Origin: Bradyrhizobium guangzhouense | Lineage (GTDB): Bacteria; Pseudomonadota; Alphaproteobacteria; Rhizobiales; Xanthobacteraceae | Assembly (NCBI RefSeq): GCF_004114955.1 | Contig: NZ_CP030053.1 | Location: 1,860,001 to 1,924,000 of the forward strand | Direction of reading: 5' to 3' | Length of the DNA stretch: 64,000 bases | Shown: positions 1 through 8,272 of the stretch, piece after piece | How positions within the stretch are numbered: position 1 is the stretch's first letter | Layout of the letters: every line of letters starts with the position of its first letter | Translations under genes and position numbers: made by a program | The notes under the pieces: model-generated | What the model was told of the DNA's origin: nothing | The model's database searches: none | Seen by the model: only the letters and a program-made list of their open reading frames with translations

Positions 1-31
1 GGCGGCGACGCACACTGACGCCACGCACTCG

Positions 32-149
32 GTGTCGTCGCCCGGCTTGACCGGGCGACCCAGTATTCCAGAGACGTGCATTGCAGAGCTCGCTCTTGCA
101 ACTTCCGCCGCGGCGTACTGGATGCCCCGGTCAGGCCGGGGCACGACAG
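32..149. repeat. Intergenic palindromic repeat, family A
   Basis: Two short inverted repeats frame the element: CGCCCGG-CTTGA-CCGGGCG near the left end and CCCCGG-TCAGG-CCGGGG near the right end, joined by the words CCAGTA and TACTGGAT, which are themselves complementary. The same architecture recurs at 22381-22490, 39901-40017 and 41464-41572. It is non-coding and probably a REP/MITE-like dispersed element of this genome. Confidence 0.75.
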
Positions 150-218
150 CGGAGCTTGAGGCTGCACTGCCCTTCGCGCCAAAATGCAACACTCGTGCGT
201 GATCTCGCGCAGGCCCCG

Positions 219-247
219 TTGCAAATCGCAAATCACACATCTATAAA
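219..247 (+). promoter_or_regulatory. Sigma-70-type promoter of the ABC exporter leader
   Basis: TTGCAA (219-224) and TATAAA (242-247) are separated by exactly 17 bases, a near-consensus housekeeping promoter. Transcription would begin near 254, giving a leader of about 250 bases before the exporter start at 509. The leader contains a small ORF (285-356) and a hairpin (376-399). Confidence 0.55.
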
Positions 248-284
248 GCGCACCTCATTTCAATCGAACCGGGGAGAGATTTGC

Positions 285-356
285 ATGATTTCGTCGCATT
301 CGCAGATCGTTCGCCCGCGCTCGATGTTCTGGCTCGGGTCCTGCTCGGCCGCCTAG
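285..356 (+). CDS. Putative 23-aa leader peptide (uORF)
   Basis: A 23-codon ORF starts at an ATG six bases after GGGGAGAG (271-278), one of the best Shine-Dalgarno matches in this part of the window. It lies about 30 bases downstream of the predicted transcription start. The peptide begins MISSHSQ and contains RPRSMFW. It lies 152 bases ahead of a multidrug-type ABC exporter, and a 7-bp hairpin (376-399) follows its stop. This layout fits a translational attenuator or leader peptide, but that is inference from position and RBS. Codon bias cannot be judged on so short a frame. Confidence 0.4.
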   Translation: MISSHSQIVRPRSMFWLGSCSAA

Positions 357-375
357 AGGCCGCTTCCGCCAGCTT

Positions 376-399
376 CGATCGGATTTTTTACCCCGATCG
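376..399 (+). promoter_or_regulatory. Hairpin in the ABC exporter leader
   Basis: CGATCGG (376-382) pairs perfectly with CCGATCG (393-399) around a T-rich loop. It lies 20 bases after the stop of the 23-aa leader ORF and about 110 bases before the exporter start. It could be an attenuation element; the T run is in the loop rather than after the stem, so it is not a classical intrinsic terminator. Confidence 0.3.
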
Positions 400-508
400 C
401 TCCGCTTCCCAACTGCAAGCCAATTCCCAGTGACGCTGCTTCGGCCCTCGCGGCCGGCCTGTGTCCATCGATGGAGCCGGCCCGCGCCAACAGCGGCCGG
501 ATGATGCC

Positions 509-2308
509 ATGACCGCCTTGTCGAAAAAGCCCGCGGCTATCCGCGTGGTTCTGCCCTTCGTGTTCCGGCACTGGCTGAAGCAGCCGGGGCGGGCGCTTGC
601 CATCACCGTCGGCCTGTTAGGTGCGACCGTCGCCGATCTGTTCATGCCGGTATTCTCGGGACATCTGGTCGACGCGCTGACGCGCGGGCCATCCGATCCC
701 GATGCGCGCCACGCCGCGCTGGTGGCGCTTGGCGGCATCGTCGTGCTGGGCGCCGCGTCGATGGTGTTGCGCCTGGGCGGACTCCAGGTGATCGTGCCGT
801 TCACGCTGAAGATCATGTCTGACGTCGCGCAGGATGCCTTCCTGCGCGTGCAGCGCTTCTCGACCGACTGGCACGCCAACTCCTTCGCCGGCTCGACCGT
901 GCGCAAGGTCACGCGCGGCATGTGGGCGCTCGACCTCCTCAACGACACCATCCTGCTGGCGCTGCTGCCGTCGCTCGTGGTGCTGATCGGATCGATGATC
1001 CTGCTCGGCGTGCACTGGGCCTCGCTCGGTGCGGTGATCGCGCTCGGCGCGGCCGCCTATGTCACGATGACGGTGCTGTTCTCGACGCGCTACATCGCGC
1101 CGGCCGCCCGGGTCTCCAATGCCTGGGACACCAAGGTCGGCGGTACGCTGGCGGACGCGCTGACCTGCAATGCGGTGGTGAAATCGTTCGGCGCGGAAAT
1201 GCGCGAGGATGCGCGGCTTGCCCGCGTCATCAAGCGCTGGCGCACGCGCGTGCGTCGCACCTGGTTCCGCTACAACTACACCGCCATGTCACAGCTCTCG
1301 CTGCTGCTGTGCCTGCGAGCGTCCGTGATCGGCGGCTCGGTGCTGCTGTGGATGTCGGGTCGCGCCTCGCCCGGCGACGTCACCTATGTGCTGACGAGCT
1401 ACTACGTGATCCACGCCTATTTGCGGGATGTCGGCATGCACATCAACAACCTGCAGCGCTCGGTCAACGACATGGAGGAGCTGGTCGCGATCCATGACGA
1501 GCCGATCGGCATTGCGGATGCCGACGGCGCGCTGCCGATCGCGATCGAGGGCGGCGAGATCGTGTTCGACGACGTCACGTTCCACTATGGCGGCCATCGC
1601 GCGCCGCTCTACGACGGATTGTCGCTCAAGATCCGCGCGGGCGAACGTGTCGGCCTCGTCGGCCGCTCCGGCTCCGGCAAGACGACGTTCGTCAAGCTGG
1701 TGCAGCGGCTCTACGACGTCACCGGCGGTCGTGTCCTGATCGACGGGCAGGATATCGCGCTGGCCACGCAGCAATCGCTGCGCAGCCAGATCGCGATCGT
1801 GCAGCAGGAGCCGATCCTGTTTCACCGTACGCTTGCCGAGAACATCGCCTATGGCCGGCCCGGCGCCAGCCTGGAGGCGATCGAGCAGGCGGCCCGGCTG
1901 GCCAACGCGCACGATTTCATCCTGCGCCTGCCGAAGGGTTACGGCACGCTGGTCGGCGAACGCGGCGTCAAACTGTCGGGCGGCGAGCGGCAGCGCGTGG
2001 CGCTGGCGCGCGCATTCCTCGCGGATGCGCCGGTGCTGATCCTGGACGAGGCGACCTCGAGCCTCGATTCGGAATCGGAGGCGCTGATCCAGCAGGCAAT
2101 GGAGCGGCTGATGAAAGGCCGCACCTCGATCGTGATCGCGCACCGGCTGTCGACGGTGAAGAGCCTCGATCGGATCCTGGTGTTCGACCGCGGCGAGATC
2201 GTCGAGCAGGGCACCCATGCCATGCTCGCGGGCAAGCCGGGCGGGATCTATCGCAGCCTGTTCGAGCGCCAGGTGGTGGAGCTCGGGCATATCGCAGCAG
2301 CGGAATGA
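509..2308 (+). CDS. ABC transporter, fused permease-ATPase (type I exporter)
   Basis: Half-size ABC exporter of 599 aa. An N-terminal six-helix membrane domain (about residues 25-325) is followed by a nucleotide-binding domain with Walker A GRSGSGKT (385-392), signature LSGGE (489-493) and Walker B VLILDEA (509-515), then the H-loop in IAHRLS. It would act as a homodimer in the inner membrane, pumping lipids or drugs; the substrate cannot be read from sequence. The ATG at 509 is chosen because homology starts just after it; a GTG at 461 would add 16 unlikely residues. It follows a promoter and leader ORF, and a MATE exporter follows 53 bases downstream, suggesting an efflux operon. Confidence 0.9.
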   Translation: MTALSKKPAAIRVVLPFVFRHWLKQPGRALAITVGLLGATVADLFMPVFSGHLVDALTRGPSDPDARHAALVALGGIVVLGAASMVLRLGGLQVIVPFTLKIMSDVAQDAFLRVQRFSTDWHANSFAGSTVRKVTRGMWALDLLNDTILLALLPSLVVLIGSMILLGVHWASLGAVIALGAAAYVTMTVLFSTRYIAPAARVSNAWDTKVGGTLADALTCNAVVKSFGAEMREDARLARVIKRWRTRVRRTWFRYNYTAMSQLSLLLCLRASVIGGSVLLWMSGRASPGDVTYVLTSYYVIHAYLRDVGMHINNLQRSVNDMEELVAIHDEPIGIADADGALPIAIEGGEIVFDDVTFHYGGHRAPLYDGLSLKIRAGERVGLVGRSGSGKTTFVKLVQRLYDVTGGRVLIDGQDIALATQQSLRSQIAIVQQEPILFHRTLAENIAYGRPGASLEAIEQAARLANAHDFILRLPKGYGTLVGERGVKLSGGERQRVALARAFLADAPVLILDEATSSLDSESEALIQQAMERLMKGRTSIVIAHRLSTVKSLDRILVFDRGEIVEQGTHAMLAGKPGGIYRSLFERQVVELGHIAAAE

Positions 2309-2361
2309 CGCGCGGCGGCAGGCGACAAGCCTTGCCGTCACGTCGTCGAGGATGGAATGAG

Positions 2362-3765
2362 ATGAAGGACCTGACGCGCGGCTCCATCGTGAGCCACATC
2401 CTGAGCATGGCGCCACCGATCGTGGTCGGCATGATCACGATCATGATCTGCCAACTCGTCGACCTGTACTTCGTGTCCGGGCTCGGCGATGCCGCCGTTG
2501 CAGGCGTCGCCGCGGCCGGCAACGCCGGCTTCCTCGTCAACGCGCTGATGCAGATGCTCGGTGTCGGCACGGTGGCGCTGATCGCGCATGCAGTAGGCCG
2601 CAAGGATCGCGACGACGCCAATGTGGTCTTCAACCAGTCGGTCGTGCTGTCGGTGCTGTCAGGGTTGCTGACGCTGCTCGGCGGCCTGGCGCTGGCGCGC
2701 CCCTATATGCGCGCGATCTCGGTCGACGCGGCCACGATCGAGGCCGGCGCCACCTATTTCTACTGGTTCATGCCGGCCTTGGCGCTGCAATTCATCACCC
2801 AGGTGATGGGAGCGGCGCTGCGGGCCACCGGCATCGTGCGGCCGAGCATGCTGGTGCAGGTGCTCGCCGTGCTCCTCAACATCGCGCTGGCGCCGGTCCT
2901 GATCACCGGTTGGGGCACTGGACACGCGTTCGGAGTCGCAGGGGCGGGGCTCGCGAGCTCGATCGCCGTGTTCATCGGCGTGCTGATGCTGTTCGCCTAT
3001 TTCCACAGGCTGGAGCGCTACGTCGCCTTCCATCCGGAGCAATGGCGTCCGCAGCTGCGGGAATGGAAACGGATCCTCAATGTCGGCCTGCCCGCGGGCG
3101 GCGAGTTCGTGATGATCTTCATCTTCATGGCCGCGATCTATTACGTGCTGCGCGATCTCGGCCCGGCGGCCCAGGCGGGATTTGGCATCGGCACGCGCGT
3201 CATCGGCTTGATCCAGATGCCGGCGCTTGCCGTCGCCCTCGCGGCCGGGCCGATTGCCGGCCAGAATTTCGGCGCGGGCAACGGCGAACGCGTGCGGGAG
3301 ACCTTCGCCAAGGCGGCGTTGATTGCGACGGCCGTGATGATCGTGCTCACCGTCTTCGTACAGCTCGCACCCGGATTGTTGCTCGCGGGCTTCTCGAATG
3401 ACCCGGAGACGATGAGGGTCGCGTTGCTGTTTCTGAAGATGATCTCGCTGAACATGGTGGCGCAGGGATTGATCTTCGTCTGCTCCAGCATGTTCCAGGG
3501 CCTCGGCAACACCAAGCCGGTGCTGTGGAGCTCGGCGACGCGCGTCCTCACTTATTCGCTGCCGGCCATCTGGCTCTCGACGCGGCCGGGCTTTCGCATC
3601 GAGTACGTCTGGTACATATCGAACGCGGCGACGACGCTCCAGGCCGTCCAGAGCCTGTGGCTGCTGCGCCGCGAGTTCAGGAAGCGGCTGGTGACACCGA
3701 AGGAGACAGCTGCAGGGCCGGCGAGTCCGAAGCCCACCGCGCCCTTGGCACGCGAGCCCGCGTAG
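2362..3765 (+). CDS. MATE family efflux transporter
   Basis: About 467 aa with roughly twelve hydrophobic segments arranged as two similar halves, typical of MATE proteins (Na+- or H+-coupled drug/cation antiporters of the inner membrane). The N-terminus (MKDLTRGSIVSHILSMAPP) matches the MATE start pattern. The ATG at 2362 is preferred over an upstream frame-open ATG at 2305 that overlaps the ABC gene. Together with the ABC exporter it forms a likely two-gene efflux operon. The C-terminal tail of about 25 residues is Pro/Ala-rich and probably disordered. Substrate unknown. Confidence 0.88.
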   Translation: MKDLTRGSIVSHILSMAPPIVVGMITIMICQLVDLYFVSGLGDAAVAGVAAAGNAGFLVNALMQMLGVGTVALIAHAVGRKDRDDANVVFNQSVVLSVLSGLLTLLGGLALARPYMRAISVDAATIEAGATYFYWFMPALALQFITQVMGAALRATGIVRPSMLVQVLAVLLNIALAPVLITGWGTGHAFGVAGAGLASSIAVFIGVLMLFAYFHRLERYVAFHPEQWRPQLREWKRILNVGLPAGGEFVMIFIFMAAIYYVLRDLGPAAQAGFGIGTRVIGLIQMPALAVALAAGPIAGQNFGAGNGERVRETFAKAALIATAVMIVLTVFVQLAPGLLLAGFSNDPETMRVALLFLKMISLNMVAQGLIFVCSSMFQGLGNTKPVLWSSATRVLTYSLPAIWLSTRPGFRIEYVWYISNAATTLQAVQSLWLLRREFRKRLVTPKETAAGPASPKPTAPLAREPA

Positions 3766-3923
3766 CGACGGCTTGTTTCATCCCCGCGGCTCCGACCAAT
3801 TTGCCGGGTTGCGAGGATGGGGCTGTCGAAGGAACGCATGGACGGAGTGGCAGACGAGGGGCGGCCGACGACCTGGCTCTCGGCGATCTGGGCGGCGCGC
3901 GACCAAGGACGCGGCGCCACGCG

Positions 3924-4682
3924 CTACGCTGCCCGCGGCTTTCGGAAGATGAAGTTGTTGCAATAATCTTTGCGCTTCCAGAACCATTCGCCGTCTTGTC
4001 GCTGATGGATGGCTGCGTCGAACTGCGAGATCGGAAGCAGTCGATGTCGGCACACGAAATGTCCCTCGTAGCCGAGGCTCTCGAGAAAGGCGAAGACGTC
4101 CCCAACATGGCCGTGCAGCAGATGGCGGTTCTCGCATTCGAAAACCAGGAGCGGACCATCGCTGCGCAGAATCCGCGTCGAGCCCCTCAGCACGGCGAGC
4201 TCCGCGCCCTCGACGTCGATCTTGAGCAGCGCGACCCGTTCCTTCGCCGGGAAGTAATCGTCCAGTGCGATAGCCGGGACCGACAGCACTGCGAAGCTGT
4301 CGGCCTTCCCCTGATCGTAGCAGACCGATGCACCCGGCCCATGACCCTCCGGTATGTACAAATCCTGCGCGCCGGAATGGGAATAGACCGCCTTGGCTTC
4401 AACAGTCACATTCGCAAGTCCGAACAGATCGCAGAGACGCGAGAGGTTGCGTGCCAATTCCGGTTGCGGTTCGAAGGCGACGACACGGCCGTCGCGGACC
4501 CAACGCGACAGCCAGTAGATGAAGTTGCCTTTGTTCGCCCCGATATCGCAGGCGATGTCGCCTGGTCTCAGATGCCTTCGAATGACGGCCAGCTCGGCTC
4601 GCTCGTCGCGCAGCCGCGCCTTTAGCGCGCGTACCAGAAATCTGGCGCCGGCATCCGCGGACTTGGCGCGGAAAATCGACAT
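3924..4682 (-). CDS. FkbM family SAM-dependent methyltransferase
   Basis: About 252 aa from the ATG at 4682; the frame stays open to a TTG at 4778 with no visible RBS. The SAM-binding motif ACDIGANKGNF and the family hallmark LKIDVEGAE place it in the FkbM group of O-methyltransferases, which often modify glycans or secondary metabolites. No signal peptide. It is convergent with the MATE gene and has no glycan-biosynthesis neighbours, so the substrate is open. The family call is firm, the function is not. Confidence 0.82.
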   Translation of the reverse strand: MSIFRAKSADAGARFLVRALKARLRDERAELAVIRRHLRPGDIACDIGANKGNFIYWLSRWVRDGRVVAFEPQPELARNLSRLCDLFGLANVTVEAKAVYSHSGAQDLYIPEGHGPGASVCYDQGKADSFAVLSVPAIALDDYFPAKERVALLKIDVEGAELAVLRGSTRILRSDGPLLVFECENRHLLHGHVGDVFAFLESLGYEGHFVCRHRLLPISQFDAAIHQRQDGEWFWKRKDYCNNFIFRKPRAA

Positions 4683-4891
4683 AGGACGATATTTCCATTT
4701 TCCCGGCGAGGGTCGGCCGACCTCGCAGAATGCAATTTGTTCGAATGGCTTTGCTGGCGCCTGAAGCGCCCACGACAATTTCGCTGACGACGGATCGTCA
4801 CTATCAAGTAGTCAGCAACCGTAACCCGGAAACCAGCGTGCCGTAAACGGCGTTGCGCTCTTGCCGGGGACGTTCGCGTCTATCCCGCGTC

Positions 4892-5635
4892 CTAGAACGC
4901 GCTGACGCTGTTCCAGACCAGGGTCGCGCCGGACAGGAACAACAGGCCGAGTACGACGTCGCCGAAATGCTTATCGCTGAGGGCGTGATAGACGCGCGCC
5001 CCCAGCCATGCGCCGATCAGCGTGCCCGGGAATGCGACCATCGCGAGCCAGACCACCTTGAATGCGACCAGGCCCGAGACGGTCTGCAGCACCAGCGCGG
5101 TCGCAAGCACCGTGAAATTGAACAGCTGGAAGATGCCCCGCCGTTCGTGCTTGTTCCAGCCGCGGATGTTGGCCCACAGGATCGGCAGCGGCCCCGATAG
5201 TCCGGCGAGCCCGCCCAGAATGCCGCCGGCAAAGCCGACCACGCCGTCGGCGATGCGACCGCCGAAGGTGACGGCGAACTGCTTTTTGTTGAAGTAGAGC
5301 GCGCTCGAGAAGATCAGCAACAGAACGCCGACGCTCAGCTTGAACACCTTTGGATCGGCGGAGGCGACCAGCGTGGTCCCGATCGGCACGCCGATCAATC
5401 CGCCGATCAGGAACGGCCACACCAGCGAGAGGTCAAAGCTCTTCCACATCGACGGCAGCGTCGAAGTCTGCGCGATCACCGAGCAGATCAGCACCAAGGG
5501 CACCGCGAGCGAGGGCGGCAGCACGTAGAGCCAGATGCCGAGCGCCATCAGTGCCGTGCCGAACCCGGCCAGCCCCGAAACAAAGCCGCCCGCCAGTGCG
5601 CCAAACAGCAGCAGCGCAATCGTGAACGTTTCCAC
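4892..5635 (-). CDS. TSUP/TauE-SafE family membrane permease
   Basis: 247 aa and very hydrophobic, with about seven or eight membrane segments. The N-terminal GxxxGFVSGLAGFGTALMALG pattern and an internal repeat (GFAGGILGGLAGLSGPLP) are typical of the sulfite exporter TauE/SafE (TSUP) family, which exports sulfite, sulfoacetate or other anions. The start codon is GTG at 5635. It is a single gene with no sulfur-metabolism genes beside it, so the exact substrate is not assignable. Confidence 0.85.
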   Translation of the reverse strand: METFTIALLLFGALAGGFVSGLAGFGTALMALGIWLYVLPPSLAVPLVLICSVIAQTSTLPSMWKSFDLSLVWPFLIGGLIGVPIGTTLVASADPKVFKLSVGVLLLIFSSALYFNKKQFAVTFGGRIADGVVGFAGGILGGLAGLSGPLPILWANIRGWNKHERRGIFQLFNFTVLATALVLQTVSGLVAFKVVWLAMVAFPGTLIGAWLGARVYHALSDKHFGDVVLGLLFLSGATLVWNSVSAF

Positions 5636-5967
5636 GCCTGAGTTCCTTGTCGCGATCTCGTGATCAGCGCACCGGGCATAGCACAGTGGCGGGCGTAGCG
5701 GTCAATGCATGCTTGCATGCACCGCGACCTGCGACCGTCGGGCATTTTCGAACGACACGACCAGATAGTGCGCATAGGATTCTGTTCGAGCGGCTTGATG
5801 AGCGTAGCCCTGCTGATCCGCAGTCTCAGGTTGGACAATGGAGGACAACCTTAGGTGTGCTGTGCCCGTGATGCCACCGATGTGACTAATCGTGAACCCG
5901 CTCCTTGTTGGAACGGCGCGACCTGATTCGTATCTTAGCGGGGCGGCTGTCAATTGGAGAAAAAGCG
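5636..5967. other. Non-coding gap with one perfect palindrome
   Basis: No convincing coding frame between the TauE-like gene and the small secreted protein. The only structure seen is a perfect inverted repeat, TGCATGC-TT-GCATGCA (5706-5721), about 70 bases upstream of the TauE-like start, which could be an operator for that gene. Confidence 0.4.
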
Positions 5968-6240
5968 ATGCGTATGATCCTGGCTTCGAGCCTTTTGATC
6001 GCCCTGGCGGGCTCTGCGAACGCGGCTACGGTGCACCATGCGCACCGGCACCATGTCGTTCGTCCTTATCAGGGCGCCTCAGACCCTGCCTCGGCATTTG
6101 GCTACGCGCCTTCAGGCCCGGCGATGTACCCCCGCGCAGCACCGTATGGTGAAGACATTGGACCGTATCCGGGATCTTCCCAGGGCTACGCGCCCGGTGA
6201 ACGCGAGCAATTTATCGATAGTGTGAGACAAGGCGGCTAG
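5968..6240 (+). CDS. Small secreted protein, unknown function
   Basis: 90 aa. The ATG at 5968 follows GGAGA at 5956-5960. Residues 1-20 (MRMILASSLLIALAGSANA) form a clear Sec signal peptide ending in ANA-A. The mature part has a His cluster (HHAHRHH) then a Tyr/Pro/Gly-rich segment and no cysteine. Similar small exported proteins are common in Bradyrhizobium without known function. The His cluster might bind metal, but this is speculation. Monocistronic. Confidence 0.65.
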   Translation: MRMILASSLLIALAGSANAATVHHAHRHHVVRPYQGASDPASAFGYAPSGPAMYPRAAPYGEDIGPYPGSSQGYAPGEREQFIDSVRQGG

Positions 6241-6320
6241 GTCGCCAAAGCATAGCGGATGATCTTGCGAGCTGCGATCGCCGGGATGCAAACGGCGGTC
6301 TCAGCGTTTGATAGCGTGCA

Positions 6321-7712
6321 TCAGACGATCTGCCTGGCATCAGCGGGCCTCTGCAGCGCGCCGATCAGAATCCGGAGTGCTTGCGTGAGCTCCGCGCGAT
6401 TGCGAGCGGCGCCGAGCGACAGCCGCGCAGCATTCGGCGGGTTGCCATCGGCCACAAAAGAGTCGCTGGCCACGACGGCGAGCCCGTCGCGCAACAGCTG
6501 CGCGGTGACATCGCGGCGGCCAAGTCCCTCCGGCAGCCGTAACCAAAGATGATGCGCGGCAGGCTTGGCCTGGAACTGAAAACCCTTCAGCGCGCGCTGT
6601 GCCAATTGCTGGCGGCCGACGGCTTCGTCGCGGATCGCGGTGATGATGCGGTCGGCGATGCCGCTCTCCAGCCAGTGCGTCACCAGCGCGACCATCAACG
6701 GCGCCGGCATCTGCACTGTGGCCTGGAGATGATTGCGCATCTGAAGCTGCGCGCCGCCGTCGGGCGCCAGCAGATAGGCGACGCGCAGTGCCGGCGCGAT
6801 GCATTTTGACAGTGTGGTCGCGAGATATGTCCGCTCCGGGATCAGGTTGGCGACCGGCGAGACCGAGCGATCGAGCAACCCGTAGGCGTCGTCCTCGATC
6901 AGCACAGTCTCGGCATCGCGGATGATTTTTGCGATCGCACTGCGCCGTTCGGAGGAGAGCGTCGCCGTGGTCGGATTGTGCAGCGTCGGAATGAGATAGA
7001 CGGCCTTCGGCTTGTAGCTGCGGCAGGCCTTTGCCAGCGCATCGGGCAAGATGCCGCCGTCATCCATGGCGACACCGATGAGCTTGACGCCGAGCTGCGC
7101 TGCGGCTGCCTTGATGCCGGGGAAGGTGAGGGCTTCCGTCAGCACGATGTCGCCCGGTCGGGCAAGGTGCGCGAGCAGGTTGAACAGGATGGTCTGTGCG
7201 CCGGGATAGATCACGAGCCTGTCGGCCTGCGCATGGGGAACGCGCGCACGCATCCAGCGCGCGGCGACCTCGCGCTCATGTGCGCTGCCGCCCGGCGGCT
7301 GATAGTTCAGAAATGCGGTCAGACCCGATTGGGCGCGAAGGACCTCGAGGCCGGCGATGATGCGCTCGTCGAGCTGCGCTTCCAGCGGATGCGGCGGGAC
7401 GTTCATGGAGAGATCGATCGCGACCGGATGCGGCAGGTCGACCGTGCGGCGTGCGCTGGTCTCGGACACGAACGATCCCTGGCCGACCCGGGCCTCCATG
7501 ATGCCCCGGCGCCGCGCCTCGGTGTAGGCGCGCGTCACCGTTGTGAGGTCGATGCCCAGCGCTTTTGCGAGCGCGCGCTGCGTCGGCAATTGCTGTCCCC
7601 GCACCAGCCGGCCGGCGGCGATGTCCGCTTCCATGGCCTCGACGATGCGCTGGTAGCGCGGGCCCGATAGCTCCGAAATTGTAGGGGTCCAATCCATGCA
7701 AGTTTGGTCCAT
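6321..7712 (-). CDS. MocR-type GntR regulator with aminotransferase domain
   Basis: 463 aa. The N-terminal winged-helix GntR domain (about residues 15-85, including LPTQRALAKALGIDLTTVTRAY) is fused to a class I/II PLP-dependent aminotransferase-like domain; the PLP lysine is predicted at K303 in TTLSKCIAPALR. This is the MocR/PdxR architecture, cytoplasmic regulators that sense PLP or an amino compound. The ATG at 7712 is used; an internal ATG at 7697 is an alternative. It is divergent from the DUF983 gene, with TGTATGG repeats between them, so it probably controls itself and perhaps that neighbour. Confidence 0.88.
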   Translation of the reverse strand: MDQTCMDWTPTISELSGPRYQRIVEAMEADIAAGRLVRGQQLPTQRALAKALGIDLTTVTRAYTEARRRGIMEARVGQGSFVSETSARRTVDLPHPVAIDLSMNVPPHPLEAQLDERIIAGLEVLRAQSGLTAFLNYQPPGGSAHEREVAARWMRARVPHAQADRLVIYPGAQTILFNLLAHLARPGDIVLTEALTFPGIKAAAAQLGVKLIGVAMDDGGILPDALAKACRSYKPKAVYLIPTLHNPTTATLSSERRSAIAKIIRDAETVLIEDDAYGLLDRSVSPVANLIPERTYLATTLSKCIAPALRVAYLLAPDGGAQLQMRNHLQATVQMPAPLMVALVTHWLESGIADRIITAIRDEAVGRQQLAQRALKGFQFQAKPAAHHLWLRLPEGLGRRDVTAQLLRDGLAVVASDSFVADGNPPNAARLSLGAARNRAELTQALRILIGALQRPADARQIV

Positions 7713-7750
7713 ATTCTTTGAATGTATGGATGCAAGAGATTATTGTATGG
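7692..7750. promoter_or_regulatory. Putative MocR operator in divergent region
   Basis: TGTATGGAT at 7723-7731 and TGTATGG at 7744-7750 are direct repeats 21 bases apart (two helical turns). ATCCATGCA at 7692-7700 is an 8/9 inverted match to the first. MocR-type regulators typically bind paired direct repeats in their own divergent promoters, so this cluster is a good candidate operator. Confidence 0.4.
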
Positions 7751-7776
7751 GTCAGCGAAATGGAAGAGGTGTGGTC

Positions 7777-8208
7777 ATGGCGACCGGTTCAGTCTCTCTG
7801 GCAAAGGCGATGTGGCGCGGCTTTCGCGGCAAGTGCCCGAACTGCGGCGAAGGGCGCATGTTCGGGCGTTTCCTGAAAGTCGCGGACCGCTGCGATCATT
7901 GCGGCGAGGAGCTGTTCCACCAGCGCGCCGACGACTTCCCGGCCTATCTGGTGATGGTGGTGGTCGGCCATCTCGTGGTGCCGGCGATCCTCGCGGTTGA
8001 GACCGCCTATGCGCCGCCCGTCTGGCTGCAGCTCGCGGTATGGCTGCCGGTGACGCTGTTTGCCTCGCTCGCGCTGCTGCAACCGACCAAGGGCGCCATC
8101 GTCGGCCTGCAATGGCAGATCGGCATGCATGGTTTTGAGGCGAGCAAGCTGCGGCGGGACGCCAGCCAGCTTGCGGCGGTGCTGGTGAAGGCACAGCGCG
8201 CGGCCTGA
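7777..8208 (+). CDS. DUF983 family membrane protein
   Basis: 143 aa. The N-terminus holds two CxxC pairs (CPNC and CDHC) resembling a zinc ribbon, followed by ADDFPAY and two membrane helices, the standard DUF983 layout. The function of this family is not established. The ATG at 7777 is chosen because GGAAGAGG (7762-7769) lies 7 bases upstream; ATGs at 7747 and 7696 would run through the presumed MocR operator. Divergent from the MocR regulator. Confidence 0.82.
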   Translation: MATGSVSLAKAMWRGFRGKCPNCGEGRMFGRFLKVADRCDHCGEELFHQRADDFPAYLVMVVVGHLVVPAILAVETAYAPPVWLQLAVWLPVTLFASLALLQPTKGAIVGLQWQIGMHGFEASKLRRDASQLAAVLVKAQRAA

Positions 8209-8272
8209 GGCAGCTCGCAGCGTTTACATCGCGTCGGCCATCGCTACACTCCATCGCATCAAGACAAGAACG

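Noticed and set aside
1289..2416. 375-codon minus-strand frame opposite the ABC exporter
   Set aside because: Shadow of a GC-rich gene; its composition is Arg/Gln/His-rich and it has no domain, while the plus-strand frame has all ABC motifs.
5706..5721. Perfect palindrome TGCATGC-TT-GCATGCA
   Set aside because: Single copy with no regulator nearby; kept only as a note in the gap entry, too little for a functional claim.
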